A model generated the notes under the pieces. It did no database searches. It had not been told where the DNA came from and saw only the letters and a program-made list of their open reading frames with translations. 64,000 nucleotides of DNA from Calendula officinalis. Lineage: Eukaryota > Streptophyta > Magnoliopsida > Asterales > Asteraceae. The stretch spans positions 51,848,646-51,912,645 of the forward strand of contig OY970821.1 of the NCBI GenBank assembly GCA_963853835.1, in the 5' to 3' direction. Of this stretch, positions 12,021 through 23,769 are shown one piece after another. How positions within the stretch are numbered: the stretch's first letter is position 1; the number at the start of each line of letters is the position of its first letter. Position numbers and translations under genes: made by a program.

Positions 12021-12890
12021 ATCCGCGGGGCCATTGGAAATCATTTATATGAACACTTGTATTTGGAATACTTCTAGATAGTGGATTTTGTGGTCTTTGT
12101 GGAATTACATTAGAAACCAAAGGGATTGAATGATTTGATTCATTGGAACATGATTTTTGGAAGAACCTGCCATACTTTCATTAGGACTTTGTCTTGGTTT
12201 AAAAAAAAAAGATCCAATATTAGCCTACAATTCAAGAATAATCAAATTAGAACTAATTTACAACCAAAATAATCCAAGAACTAATTAAATTAGAACTAAT
12301 CTTACTAAGACTTTATCTTAAACTTACTTGCTTCATTGTAAGTTTAGAAAGGTGTTTTATCAAATTAATTATATAATCAATATTCAAAAACTTAAAAAAC
12401 ATTGTTAAATATATAATTTCTCTTGACAATGACAATCGTACATAGTGGCAGAGATTGTAGGCTCTAAACAATTGTTCAATATATAATTCCTCTTGACAAT
12501 TATATTCAATTACAGATCGTACATTATTTTACTATTATTACTATTTGTAGGGTCTAATTAAACTAGGTAAATAGACAGCTAGAAAAGAAGATAAAATATA
12601 AGAAAAAAGTACACTGTGGCGGAGAAGACATATTAGAACCAGCTAGGTAAGGGGGCGGCTACTATGTACGGTTCCATTGAGACCGTGTGGGAAAATAGTT
12701 TTTTAATTAGGTTTAGCTATTTGGGTTGGGCTTTGGTTTCGTTTTTAGTGTTGCTTTAACTTTTATGTTATTGGGTAACTTTTACTATAGTACCTCAAAA
12801 AATCGAAAAAAATATAAAAAATATATACTACGCGAAAAAATTTGAGTCGTGGCCTTTGCCAGCGTGTGCTAAGGTACAGATCCGCCCCTG
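12021..12890 (-). other. 5' flank of the hAT remnant with a possible terminal inverted repeat
   Basis: AT-rich non-coding sequence. TTCCTCTTGACAAT-type segments occur twice (about 12418-12433 and 12486-12500). The right edge (12871-12890) reads, on the minus strand, CAGGGGCGGATCTGTACC, a form commonly seen at the ends of this type of hAT element. The opposite terminal repeat was not found, so the boundary is tentative. Confidence 0.35.
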
Positions 12891-13961
12891 ACCTGAATGG
12901 CAGTCACCAGTCACCACCTCCTCCATCGCAGCCGACACCATCTCCGGCGATATCTCCGGCGACATCTCCGACGAGATCTACCTGCAAAAACACCATTTTC
13001 ACACAATGCCTCCACCTCTCCATCTCTCTTTCACATCCCAACTCGAGGCAATCATATGTGTAATCTCCCCTTCATCCCTAGTAAATTAGAGATTCTGATT
13101 TCTCACATCATATGCAGATCCCTAAACTCACCGCACCGTCACCATAAATCTTAAAATCTATAAATCTTAAAATCTGCAAATTAGAGATTCTGATTTCTTA
13201 TGTGAGTTTCAAGTAATAGAAGATGTGATCCCTAACACGAGAACAGCATCAACAACATCCCGTGATCGTAAATTTAAAATTGCCCTTCACCGGCGGAAAA
13301 ACACAAGGGTTTGTAGATCTAAGGTTCATCTCGCTTTTTTTAATGACGAAGAACAGATCTTCAGATCTAGGGTTTGCGTAGGCGGATGTCGGCGATTTTT
13401 CCGTACATCTCACGTTGGTGGTTTGTGGCAGGCCGACGGTAGCTTTTCCACCTTGAAACAGATTCAGGTATTCGGCATTTTCTTCAGTCATACATTTCAA
13501 AAGTTTTGGATTTGCCTAAATATTAATTATGTAAATACTTAATTGATATTGTAAAAGTTTGAAGAAATTGTTAATCTAATGAAATAGGAAAAAGTTGAGT
13601 GTGTTTTTGTTTGCACGGAAAGAGAGATAGTGAGGGTAAAATTGTCAATTTAAAAAGTTTAACAGCAAATTTTAACGGCAGTTACTATTAGCGACTAAAA
13701 CCAATACGAAGTCCAAACCACGATGACCACGCGTGTAATTTCTAAGACTTAGGGACCAAATCTAAAACTACTTCGTGTAATTTACTCTAAATATTAACCT
13801 AAATTAGTGATTTTAACACATTCATACCACCATGAAAATCCGACCATGCCAACCCCGTTATTTAATTATACATGAATTTTCGAAATTAAAAACAAAGCTT
13901 ACCTTTAACGAAACCGAATATCAATTCCAAATTCTTTGACCAAAACTTCAATGGAGACTTA
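12891..13961. other. non-coding region with short direct repeats; no gene recognised
   Basis: It contains a CT/CG-rich part with TCTCCGGCGA units near 12950-12975 and a 16-bp perfect tandem duplication (ATAAATCTTAAAATCT, 13144-13175). A 21-bp direct repeat occurs at 13083-13103 and 13178-13198. AGATCTAGGGTTTGCG near 13365 resembles a plant leader sequence, so this could be a captured or decayed host-gene 5' end, but the open frames (for example 13225-13542) resemble nothing I know. Confidence 0.4.
13144..13175. repeat. 16-bp tandem duplication
   Basis: ATAAATCTTAAAATCT occurs twice without a gap. Confidence 0.85.
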
Positions 13962-14472
13962 TGGCTCGTTTGTTTTGACGTAATCCTCCGTAATTGTAAT
14001 TCAATTATATTAAGTAGGGACATTTGGATGAACGTTTTTTTCGTAATTTAGTTACGCGTAATTTCGAATTACAATATTCGTTGTAATTGAATTCTCTACA
14101 AACACCCTATGAATTCAATTACGGTAAACTAACAGTTTGCATATTTTGTATGATTCGGATTTTAGAATCGTTTAAAAAATTAAAAAAATAGAAAAAACTA
14201 AAATAAAATTAATTTTTTTAAAAAACTAAAAAATAATATAAAAAACTTTAATTTTAAAAAAAAATTTAACTTTAAAAAAATAACAATATATAAATAATAA
14301 TAAAATTTTCAAAAATAATCTAAGAAAGTTTTTAAAAAATGCATAAGTATTGATTTGAATTCTAACTCAAAATTTTGGTAGTCAAACGCGTAATCGTATT
14401 CAATTACAACCAAATTCAATTTAAACTGAATTCAATTATATTACGGAATACTACGTCGAGCAAAACGCCCCC
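13962..14472. mobile_element. MITE-like element with imperfect terminal inverted repeats
   Basis: The left end (GGCTCGTTTGTTTTGACG, then CCGTAATTGTAATTC) pairs with the inverted right end (GGGCGTTTTGCTCGACG, then CCGTAATATAATTG) over about 40 bases with mismatches. The centre (14160-14340) is almost pure A/T. Size, lack of coding capacity and inverted ends suit a MITE; the superfamily and target duplication are not resolved. Confidence 0.5.
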
Positions 14473-15313
14473 ATTGTTTCTCTCTTTAGCCTCTCTTGCG
14501 CGCGCGCTCTCTCTCTCAAATATAACACGGAGTATGCCGTTTAGGAGTTTTTTTTACCCCTTTATGACCATTTACTCATTATAATTAATATAGCATCAAA
14601 AAAGAGTTATTGTTCCCCAAGTTTTGGCCGAGAGATATGGTGGATAAGTATTCATATTTAACTAACATTTGAAGTTTGAGATGACGTTAATAGCTGATCC
14701 TTCCTTTTCATAAAATGCTATTTTAATATTTATAAATCCATTTAATGAAAGTGTAACCATATTAATTGTATTATGAAGTAACTAATAAGTAATTAATCAA
14801 AACTAATTTATTTAATAATAGTTACCTATTTAACAATACTTGTCCATTAAAATTTGGGATGTTACAAGATAATAGCTCATGAGTTAATTAACAGCTCATT
14901 AAATCATTACGCATTTATTAAGTTACTCTCACAAACAACTTAAGCTAATAACTCACAACAAGCAGTTTACAAGGAATTACCCCCGTCACACGATATGTCA
15001 TCGAGATAGGCTATACCAAAAATGTCGTTGCCATAGTTGTAGTCAGGAAATGGGTTAATTCTTGCACTGTAATTTCCAAATATAATGCAGATGTTAAAAA
15101 TATTTCCACAAATAATGTTGTTTTTCCCTCAATTATATAAATAATTTTGCCAAAGTACCCATGCTTGTAATTTGTATCACCAATATTATTTAAGTGTAAT
15201 GTGATAAACTTGTTGACAAAATGTAATCTTAATAAATATTGAACAAGGATGGTGCGGAGTGCACGCTTGTTTGAATTTATTTTGATTAAAATATACCGAT
15301 TGAACAAGTGTCC
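14473..15313. other. AT-rich intergenic stretch; no gene seen
   Basis: There is a short CG/CT simple repeat at about 14497-14517 (GCGCGCGCGCTCTCTCTCTC). The rest is AT-rich with no conserved reading frame and no recognised element ends. Confidence 0.5.
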
Positions 15314-15383
15314 GGGGGCAGCGCCCCTAGGAATGGGGTCCAAGGGGCAGCGCCCCTGGCGGGGGTCCGAGGGCAGCGCCCCT
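15314..15383. repeat. three GC-rich mini-hairpins (GGGGC-AGC-GCCCC)
   Basis: Units lie at 15314-15327, 15344-15356 and 15371-15383. Each has arms GGGGC or GGGC around AGC and stands out in AT-rich surroundings. Repeats of this type occur in LTR or leader sequence of plant copia elements; here they lie upstream of a copia remnant and may be part of its lost 5' LTR. Confidence 0.6.
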
Positions 15384-15767
15384 AGGTTGATATTCCATTA
15401 TAAAATAATGTGTACAAAATCCGAATTCTAGATTCGAACCCTGATTTTTGACCCGTAAAATTCGACCCAAACTTGACCCGGTTTTGGCAGTTTTGGGCGG
15501 TTTTAACTGCTCCATTGCAGTTCTAATCGGTTTTCACCAGTTTCAAAGAATTGGGGATATCACAGATTTGGTTATAGAGATTAGGTACGAAAAATTTCAA
15601 AACTCTCTCGAAAATTCTCTGTTCTTGCAATTGTGATTTTATCCGATCGAAGATTTCGTAGTACCGACGAAATACATTGATCTGAAAGTGTTTCATGACT
15701 TCACGGTTTTCCAAGTAATCGAAATCTAACCAAAGTTTCTAACAAAGATCAAAGTAGTCTGTGAAAA

Positions 15768-16576
15768 TGACGAACAATGAATTTTGTTAAAGACATGACG
15801 AGCAAGTTTGATAAGTTGACGAAGTTTGAAAGGCAGGGTTTCCGTCGCTAGCTGAAGAAGATGCATTTCCTCCTTACCACTCTGAAAGTGGTGTATGTTC
15901 TGAGTACACTCATTCCTGAATTCGTTGAAGATGAACCGATTGAAGTGGCGAGAAAGAGATCGAAGTGGGAGAACGATGACTACATCTGCCGTGGGCACAT
16001 CTTAAATGGTACGACTGACTCTCTCTTTGATGTTTATCAAAACGTTTAATCCGCAAAGGAACTATGGGATTTTCTCGAATCCAAGTACATGGCAGAAGAT
16101 GCATCTTGTAAGAAGTTTCTGGTTGGTAATTTCATGAATTATAAAATGATTGATATCAGGCCTGTCATGGAACAATTCCACGAATTGTTGAGGATTTTGG
16201 GACAATTTGCCCAACATAATCTGAAAATGGATGAAGCAATTTCGGTTGCTATGATTATGGACAAATTGCCCCCTTCATAGAAAGTGTTTAAACCACTCTT
16301 AAACATAATAAAGAAGACTTAACTTTGTTGCAACTTGGAAGCCATCTTAGGATTGAACAGTCCTTGAAAAATCAAGAACTTGATAACAATCCTAAAGGCA
16401 AGAACATAGTTGGCTCTTCTTCTGTGAATATGGTGGAAGGTGATGAATCCAAGAATCCCAACAAGGTTAAAAGTAAAAGGAAGTTTAATGGTAAAGATGA
16501 CAAATCAAACAAAAAGCCCTAACAGCCTCCGGTTTGTTGGAAGTGTAACAACCCGGGTCATTTTAAGAAAGATTGT
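15768..16576 (+). pseudogene. gag remnant of the second copia element
   Basis: ATG at 15768 begins a gag-like sequence (KFDKLTKFE). It then shows the UBN2-type gag region (ILNGTTDSLFDVYQ, LWDFLESKYMAEDASCKKFLV, EQFHELLRILGQF, AISVAMIMDKLPPS) and a CCHC zinc knuckle CWKCNNPGHFKKDC (16535-16576). Stops occur at 15851-15853, 16047-16049, 16278-16280 and 16520-16522. Particle-forming protein when intact; broken here. Confidence 0.85.
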
Positions 16577-19500
16577 CGTGTTCGCGTCGTGAACAAAGAG
16601 GCTGGTCCGAGTGGGTCTAATGTTGGACCTAGTGGGTCTAAGGGCCCGGGAAAGCAAGGTCAGAATTCTGATTTACTACATAATTTTAGTTATATTGAAA
16701 ATTATGTTTCTGTAATTTCTGATGCATATTATGTACAGGATGATGATGTTGCTTGGTGGGTTGATTCGGGTGCTACAATTCATATTTGCAAAGATCTTCG
16801 TTGGTTTAAAGTCTTTCAACCAATTGAAGATGGATCCCTTGTGAAGATTGGAAATGTTGCAACTGAATCAATCAAGGGTGTTGGTTGTGTATTACTTTAT
16901 TTTACTTCCGGAAAATGTTTGTGTTTAGATAATGTGTTGTATGTACCGGGAATTCGAAAGAATCTCCTAAGTGAAGTAGTATTAAATAAATGTGGGTACA
17001 AAAAAGTGTTGGAAAGTGACAAGTATATCTTGTCGAAACATGGCACCTTTGTTGGATTTGGTTATGTTTGTAATGTTATGGTTATGTTGAATCTTAATTA
17101 TCCTAGTTATGATAATTCCGTTTGTTTAGCTTCTACTAGTAATAGCAATAACTTAAATGAATCCGATTTATGGCATGCTAGACTAGGTCATGTTCATTAT
17201 AAGCGATCAAAAGATATGTCTAAAATGAGTTTAATACCCGATTTTCACATGAAAAATGAAAAATGTAAGACTTGTATGCTAACAAAGATCACTAGACAAC
17301 CTTTCAAAGATGTCAATAGAGAAAGTAAAGTGTTGGAACTTATACATAGTGATTTATGTGATTTTCATGCAACACCTTCTCTAGGAAACAAGAAGTATGT
17401 CGTAACGTTTATTGATGATGCATCTAGATATTGCTATGCCTATTTACTCCATTCAAAAGATGAAGCTCTTGATAAATTTAAAAATTTATAAACAACAAGT
17501 AGAGCTTCATAAACATGATTTAATAAAGGTTTTGCGTACGGATAGAGGTGATGAGTATTATGATCCATTTTACTTTGAGTCTACTATAATAATACATTAG
17601 ACTACGGCTCCTTACACACCACAACAAAATGGTGTGGCTGAAAGAAAGAATAGGACCTTGAAGGAAATGATAAATTCCATGTTATCCTATTCGGGTCTAA
17701 GTGACGGATTTTGTGTTGAGGCTATGTTAAGAGCCTTCTATTTACTTAATAGAACTCCAAATAAAAGGAGTAAGAACACTCCTTATGAACTTTGGTATAA
17801 AAAGGTACCAAATTTGAGTTATCTCAAAATTTGGGGTTGTAGAGCTGTTGTTAGGCTCAGTGAACCCAAACGGAAAAACTTGGGTGAAAAGGGTATAGAC
17901 TGTATCTTCATTGGATATGCGGAGAATTCCAAGGCATATAGATTTTATGTTATAGAATCTAATGACTATGTGTCGGTGAACACTGTTATTGAGTCAAGAA
18001 ATGCCATATTTGATGAAGAGAGGTTTACATCTATACCAAGGCCAAGGGATATGATTCAACAATCTTCTAGAAAGAGTGCACCTCAAGCTAAAGATGCAAG
18101 TGGTGGTGTACAGATTCTGTACCTGGATCATCTGCACCTAGAAAGAGCACTAGAGTCAGAAAAGCTAAATCATTTGGATCTGATTTTCAACTTTATTTAG
18201 TTGAAGGAACAAAGGACAAAACTGTGTCTAAACATCAATATTGTTGTATTATTGAGGAGGATCCAAAGACATTTAGTGAAGCGATGACATCTAGGGATGT
18301 TCATTTCTGGAAAGAAGCAATTCAAGATGAGATTGATTCTATTTTGTATAATAATACATGGGAATTAACGGATTTGCCTCCTGGTGGTGAAGCATTGGGA
18401 TGTAAATGGATCCTCAAAAGGAAAATGAAAGTGGATGGCACCATAGATAAGTATAAAGCAAGATTGGTTATCCAAGGCTTTAGGCTAAAAGAAGGTATTG
18501 ATTTCTTTGGTACTTATGCTCCGGTTGCTAGGATTTCCACTATTAGATTGTTGTTAGCTTTAGCAGCTATACACAATCTTGTGATTCACCAAATGGATGT
18601 GAAAACTGCATTCTTGAATGGTGAACTAGATGAGGAGATATATATGAAACAACCTGAAGGGTTTGTGTTGCTTGGAAATGAAAATAAGGTATGTAGACTA
18701 TAGAAATCATTGTATGGTCTGAAACAAGCACCAAAACAATGGCATCAAAAGTTTGATGATGTGATTTTATCTAATGGTTATGCATTAAACCAAGCTGACA
18801 AGTGTGTTTATTGCAAATTTGATAATTCTGGTAAAGAAGTTATAATTTGTCTATAGGTAGATGATATGTTGATCTTTGGTACTGATCAAGATCAAGTTGA
18901 TAAAGCCAAGAGTTCTTTTATCATCTAGCTTTGATAGGGAGGATCTGGGGGAGGCTGAAGTTAATCTTGGTTTAAAGATCAAATGGGGAAACATTGGTAT
19001 ATCAGTTTCTTAATCTCACTATATTGAGAAGATACTTGAAAAGTTTAACTTTAGAAATTGTACTCCTGTCAATACTCCATTTGATCCTACTATTTAGCTT
19101 CTACCCAATAAAGGAGCTCTAGTGTTTGAACTTAAATATTCAAGAGCTATTGGAAGCTTAATGTATGTTATGATCAGCACTAGGCCTGATATAGAATTTG
19201 TTGTAGGAAAGCTTAGTAGATATACTGGCCTTCCTAGTACTCAGCATTGACAAGCTTTAAGTCGAGTGTTCAAGTACTTGAAAGGAACTATGGATTATGA
19301 TTTAACTTATAGTGGATATCCTTCTATTATAGAAGGATACTCGGATGCCAGTTGGATTAACAACTTAGAGGATCACTCCTCTACAAGTAGTTGGGTATTT
19401 CTTCTTGGAGGGGGTGCCATTAGTTGGGCTTCCAAGAAGCAAACTTGTATTACAACTTCAACAATGGAATCTGAATTTGTAGCCCTGGATGCAGCTGGTA

Positions 19501-19802
19501 AAGAAGCTGAGTGGCTAAGGGATTTGATATATGAGATTCCATTGTGGCCCAAACGGATATCTCCCATTTCTATCAGGCTCGATAGTGCTGCTACATTGGC
19601 TAAGGCATATAGTCAAGTGTATAATGGGAAGTCTAGACACTTTGGTGTTAGACATAGTAAGATTCGTGATCTTATCTTGAATGGTGTTATATCAGTGGAG
19701 TTTGTTAGAACTCAATTGAATTTAGCCGATCATTTAACCAAAAGGTTAACTAGAGATCTTGTGCACAAGGCGGTTGTAGGGATGGGTTTAAAGTCCACCT
19801 AA
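16577..19802 (+). pseudogene. pol remnant of the second copia element
   Basis: Protease with WWVDSGATIHIC (about 16758-16790). Integrase zinc-binding region LWHARLGHVHY. Integrase core with HSDLCDF, RTDRGDEY and NGVAERKNRTL, so the D, D and E positions are recognisable. Reverse transcriptase with HQMDVKTAFLNGEL and a VDDMLIFG box (about 18860). RNase H with SDASW and the ending HFGVRHSKIRDL and ADHLTKRL. Breaks: frameshift at about 17490, stops at 17598-17600, 18198-18200, 18701-18703 and 18855-18857, and several defects between 18925 and 19260. The ancestral stop is at 19800-19802. Confidence 0.9.
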
Positions 19803-20392
19803 AATATTTTATATTAAGATACCCAGTTCCCGTCAAATTTAATATTATATGTTGAATTCAATGTGGAAATCTTGATGTTAGAAGATTGGAACACATTATT
19901 ATAATCATCCCAATGTATGTGTTCAGAACTGCAAGTAAAGGAGGTTGAAATGTCATTTCTTAATAGTTCTTTTAAAAAATTGAATATGCAGATGTAAGAG
20001 TAAAAGTGCTGCCTATATAAGCATGAAGTTTAGCTGCTTCAAGCAGTGTGGGACTTAGCTTTGATATGCTTATTGAAGGATAAGACACAAGCTAGTAAAA
20101 TAAGTGTCAAGTTAGAACATATGAGAATCTAAACTGTTGTGTGTATTATCTTTATGTATTCACTATAAATATTATGGGTTCAATCCTTAGTTACACCCTA
20201 ATATTCGAATATTTGGAATGAATATTATACTAAGATAAAATTCAATCTTCACGACATTTCATTTATGCATGAGTTTGTTAATTACAATTACATTGTCATG
20301 TTTGGTAATTATGTTGGAATGTAATGGATGATTAACGCATTTTGTTTGGTATGTATAAATAAACATTCGAAAGGAATGAAATTATATTAAAA
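19803..20392 (+). other. 3' untranslated region and possible LTR of the second copia element
   Basis: A purine tract AAGTAAAGGAGG (19933-19944) is followed by TG at 19946, and a TATA-like CCTATATAAGC occurs at about 20012-20022. This is what a 3' LTR would look like, but no partner LTR was found to prove it. The sequence from about 20270 to 20392 is AT-rich and unassigned. Confidence 0.35.
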
Positions 20393-20569
20393 TGTCACAC
20401 CCCGCCAAAAATGCGTTTTACTTCATTTAAAATGTTTTGCGGAAGAACGGAGGTGTAACGTTCATGACAACACAGCAAAAATTAAGTAAACAAACAACCA
20501 CACAAATAACAAATGAAAATAGTTTCACTTTCTAAAAATATAAAGTTTCCTAAAATAGAAATTGTTTGA
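20393..20569 (-). repeat. Ty3/gypsy-type LTR fragment, part 1
   Basis: It starts TGTCACACCCCGCC, the inverted form of the GGGGTGTGACA end typical of plant Ty3/gypsy (Tekay/Del-like) LTRs. It is interrupted by copy B and resumes at 41835. Its last five bases, TTTGA (20565-20569), are the target-site duplication of copy B. Confidence 0.6.
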
Positions 20570-21074
20570 TGTTAAGGCAAAAATCCTTGCCCCTTTGGAT
20601 CTTAAGATAACAAAACAACCTATACTAGCTTTGATTAATATGTAGAATAATATAGCTAAGTTTAGGTCTGATACTGAGTGATCAGTATTGGAACTCAGTA
20701 TCAGTACTCAGTATCAGATAGTGATACTGAGTACAAGGGCTGAGTAGAAGGACTGAGTTACAATATGTAACGGACTAAGATCAAATCCCTTGATCTTAGT
20801 CATTTTCCTACCTTAGTCCTTCGGTTACTCCTTTGCTCATTATGTAAGATCTCTATATCATTATAAATAGAGATCATCTTGCAAAGGAGAACTCACCAAT
20901 TCACTTTACACTTTCATACCTTTTGTAATTGATCAGTGGTCTTGTTATTCCGCAACAAGCCACACTTAGTGGAATTATACATTTGACTCATATCTTGTTC
21001 TTATACAATATTTGTCTTAGAGTTATAATTAACCAATCAATTAACCAACTAAACCAGGGTGTTGTGACCTAACA
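20570..21074 (+). repeat. 5' LTR, copy B (505 bp)
   Basis: TGTTAAGGC to ACCTAACA. It contains six TACTGA/TCAGTA motifs within about 75 bp (20685-20760). A perfect 12-bp palindrome has arms 20773-20784 and 20790-20801. The TATA box TATAAATA (20862-20869) lies between and into 9-bp arms GATCTCTAT (20848-20856) and ATAGAGATC (20867-20875). Confidence 0.96.
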
Positions 21075-21076
21075 AC

Positions 21077-21088
21077 TGGTATCAAAGC
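21077..21088 (+). other. primer-binding site, copy B
   Basis: TGGTATCAAAGC lies two bases after the LTR. It matches the initiator-methionine tRNA 3' end complement TGGTATCAGAGC with one mismatch. Copy C has the perfect form. Confidence 0.9.
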
Positions 21089-21172
21089 AGGCTAAATTAA
21101 TCTTTATTTAGTCGATCTATAACCCTGGCAGCCATTCCCTACATCTATCCCTCCAACACTCAAAAATCCAAA

Positions 21173-23746
21173 ATGTCTACCATTGTTGCACCCATTATGT
21201 CTGGAAAGGGAGTACCCATCTTTGATGGTAAAGACTTCCATCAATGGAAGCTAAAAGCTCAGTGGTATCTCGAATCCATTCATCATGAAATGCTCACTGT
21301 GCTAAATGATGGTCCTATCATCCCACAAACTGTGGAACCCGTTGCTGCTACTGATGATGCTCCTGAGAGCATAAGGACAGTTCCAAAACTGAAACACACC
21401 TGGACTGATACTGACCGTCAGTTATTCAGTCTAGACTCAAGAGCAAAGGGAGTGATTGGTAATGCTGTTACCAAAGAAATACTTAATGCAATTATGAAAT
21501 TGCCAACAGCAAAGGCTATGTGGGATAGCGTATCAGTCACCTATGAAGGCACAGCAAAGGTGAAGTTGCAAAGAAAAAGCAACATGAGAAGGAAATATGA
21601 AAACTTCTTCTCAACTCCTAATGAAGACATCACCACTCTCTATAACAGGTTCAATACTGTTATCCATGATTTAATCAGTGTAGGCATTGTGAAAGAGGAA
21701 GGAGAGCTTGTTCAAAAGTTCCTGGATAGTCTTCCTCAACAATTTCTTGACATGACAAACTCTGTCAATGCTGCTAACAACATTGAGTCATACACTCTTC
21801 AAACTTTGTATGGTCTAATGTTGAATCATGAGGAGAATAATGCTGCAAGACTGATCAACTGGAAGAAAACTGACAAGGCTTCCACTGGCATGGCTCTAGT
21901 TGTGAAACAGGCATATACTATAACTGAGCCAGAAGAACCAGAAGTTGATCTTGCTGATGCTGAGGCAGAAGAGCTTGAAACCCAAATGGCTCTTATGTCT
22001 ATGAAGCTGGATCAGTTGAAAAAGAAGAGGCTTGGTGTTAGCTCTTCTAATAATGACTCAAGATCAGGTCTTTGCTATAGGTGTGGAAAGCCTGGACATA
22101 TTGCTGCAAATTGTCATACCAAGTCTTCTGAGACTGACCAAAATGACAAGATTGCATACCGAGCAAAGAGGTATAGAGACAAATATGTCAAGCTGAAGAA
22201 TTGGAGCAAGGGCAAGAGGGCAGAAGGGAATGGAGCACCTCATCAAGCACTTTACTCAGAAGCATGGATGGATGAAGACTTAAGTGATGATGAGGAAGAG
22301 ATTGAGAATAAAGCCTTTATGGCTTTCACTGAAGATGATTTGAAGAGCTCCTTTGAAAAGGATATCAAAGAGGCTGAGAGGATGAGTGTCCATACTGATT
22401 GGGATTCCACTCAGTTGTACAAGGTAAGTTCCTTTCAAACTTATTCAGTGAATGAAAAAACCAAGATTTTTGAGTATATGATTGTTGATCTTAAAACTTC
22501 TGTACAAAAAGAAAAAGCTTTAAAATTAACAATTCAAGAACTTGAAAGGGTAAATAATGAAAACTTAGATAAATTAGCAAAGTATAAAGATTTAGAACTA
22601 AACTTTTCGGATTTAAAGGACATTAACCAAAGATTAGCTGATAAAGCTCATTTACACAAACTTGAAAAAGAAAATTTTGAAAAACAGTGTAAATCTTGGG
22701 GAAATGCTTGCATAAAATTAAATAAATGTTTAAATCAACAATTCCCAGAAAATGTGAGGGCTGCACTTGGTGTTGATCCCCAATTTAAAAATAGGAACAA
22801 TTTTGCTGATTTATTTGAAGAGTTTTCAAATATGAACCCTATTAAATTCATAAAAGCTAAAACTATTTGTGAAGTTGGATGTCAAACCGAGTCAGATGAT
22901 GAGGAAAATGAAATTTTAGAAAAACCTATTGGTCCCTCCATCTGCTCAAAGTGCTATACTGAGCTACAAGAACCCAGTATTGAATTTTCTATAAAGGAAA
23001 TTTCTGATACTGAGCTCCCAATAGATCAGTATGACACTTCTGCTGTTCCACCTTTTGAATTATTATTTAATACAACAACTTTTGAATTATATAATGATAA
23101 TAAGACAACTTCTATCTCCAATGTTTCATCTAATACAGAAGTTGCATGAACAGAAACATCATATACTGAGAAATCTAAAGAACCTGTTAAAGTTGTTTCT
23201 TCAAAACATGATAAACAAAAAACAACTTCAACTTGGTCCACAGTTGGTAGAAACAAGAAGTCTTACACTAATAAAATTAGAAAGACTTCTATGCCAAACA
23301 AAAAGAAGCAATCAGATCCACCACCCTTTAAACCAGTAAAACAAAATGTTAAAACACCTATTAAAAATGACAAAAATAACATTTTAAAAACACTTGGTGA
23401 TCAGGTCAAATCTTTAAGCAAACAATTTGCAAAACTTGTTCATACTGATCTACCAAAAGTGCAACATTTTTCTAAAATACCTTATGAAAATATGTTTAGA
23501 AATAGACCTAGAAAATGTTATAGGTGTCATCATACTGGTCATAAGGGAGATGAATGCTGGACTGATCTCTCAAGTGCTAGATACTCAGTACCAAAGAAAA
23601 GGAGAGAAACTAAGTCAGTATCACCAAAGAAAACCTCAAAAGTTTTCACGGAAGTGATACTGACCACTCCACATAAAGAGATCAAGTCAAAATATGTTTA
23701 TCCCACCAAAGGTCCCATTCAAAAATGGGTTCCTAAAAAGAACTAA
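21173..23746 (+). pseudogene. gag: gag, copy B (one in-frame stop)
   Basis: A Gag of 857 codons when read through, large for copia. Residues about 15-235 form the UBN2-type capsid region; CCHC knuckle 1 is at 301-314 (CYRCGKPGHIAANC). A long coiled coil spans about 430-525, a GCQTE motif lies at 570-573, then a Lys/Ser-rich basic region and CCHC knuckle 2 at 782-795 (CYRCHHTGHKGDEC). A TGA at 23147-23149 interrupts it; copy C has none there. The gag stop (23744-23746) lies inside a CTAAC sequence. The part from 22424 on is AT-rich and has splice signals (see the intron entry). Start chosen: first ATG after the primer site, same as copy C. Confidence 0.93.
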
Positions 23747-23769
23747 CTCTTATTTTGTGTCTTGTGCAG
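22424..23769 (+). other. candidate exitron joining gag to pol, copy B
   Basis: The donor is AAG/GTAAGTT at 22421-22430, a near-perfect plant 5' splice site. The acceptor is a T-rich tract ending TTGTGCAG at 23762-23769. A CTAAC branch-point match lies at 23743-23747. Gag codon 417 ends exactly at 22423 and a pol codon starts exactly at 23770, so removal of 1,346 bases (not a multiple of three) moves translation from gag into the pol frame. Copy C has the same sites, length and phase. Base composition turns AT-rich at the donor and back at the acceptor. Splicing is inferred. Confidence 0.6.

Larger units (their letters stand above)
15768..20280 (+). mobile_element. second Ty1/copia element, decayed
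   Basis: A gag-pol copia remnant different from the Sirevirus-like copies. It has a single polyprotein order (gag, CCHC, protease, integrase, RT, RNase H) and ends with a possible polypurine tract and LTR. No matching 5' LTR or primer-binding site was found. Several stops and frameshifts make it inactive. Lineage within copia is not assigned. Confidence 0.85.

Noticed and set aside
13225..13542. 105-codon open frame as a host gene
   Set aside because: No recognisable domain, no clear splice or promoter context, and an overlapping antisense frame.
21077..21088. Possible tRNA gene at TGGTATCAAAGC or TGGTATCAGAGC sites
   Set aside because: Only about 12 bases match and each lies next to an LTR; these are primer-binding sites.
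23728..23746. Ribosomal -1 frameshifting as the route from gag to pol
   Set aside because: The A-run differs between copies B and C and no standard heptamer is in phase; splice signals are conserved instead. Not fully excluded.
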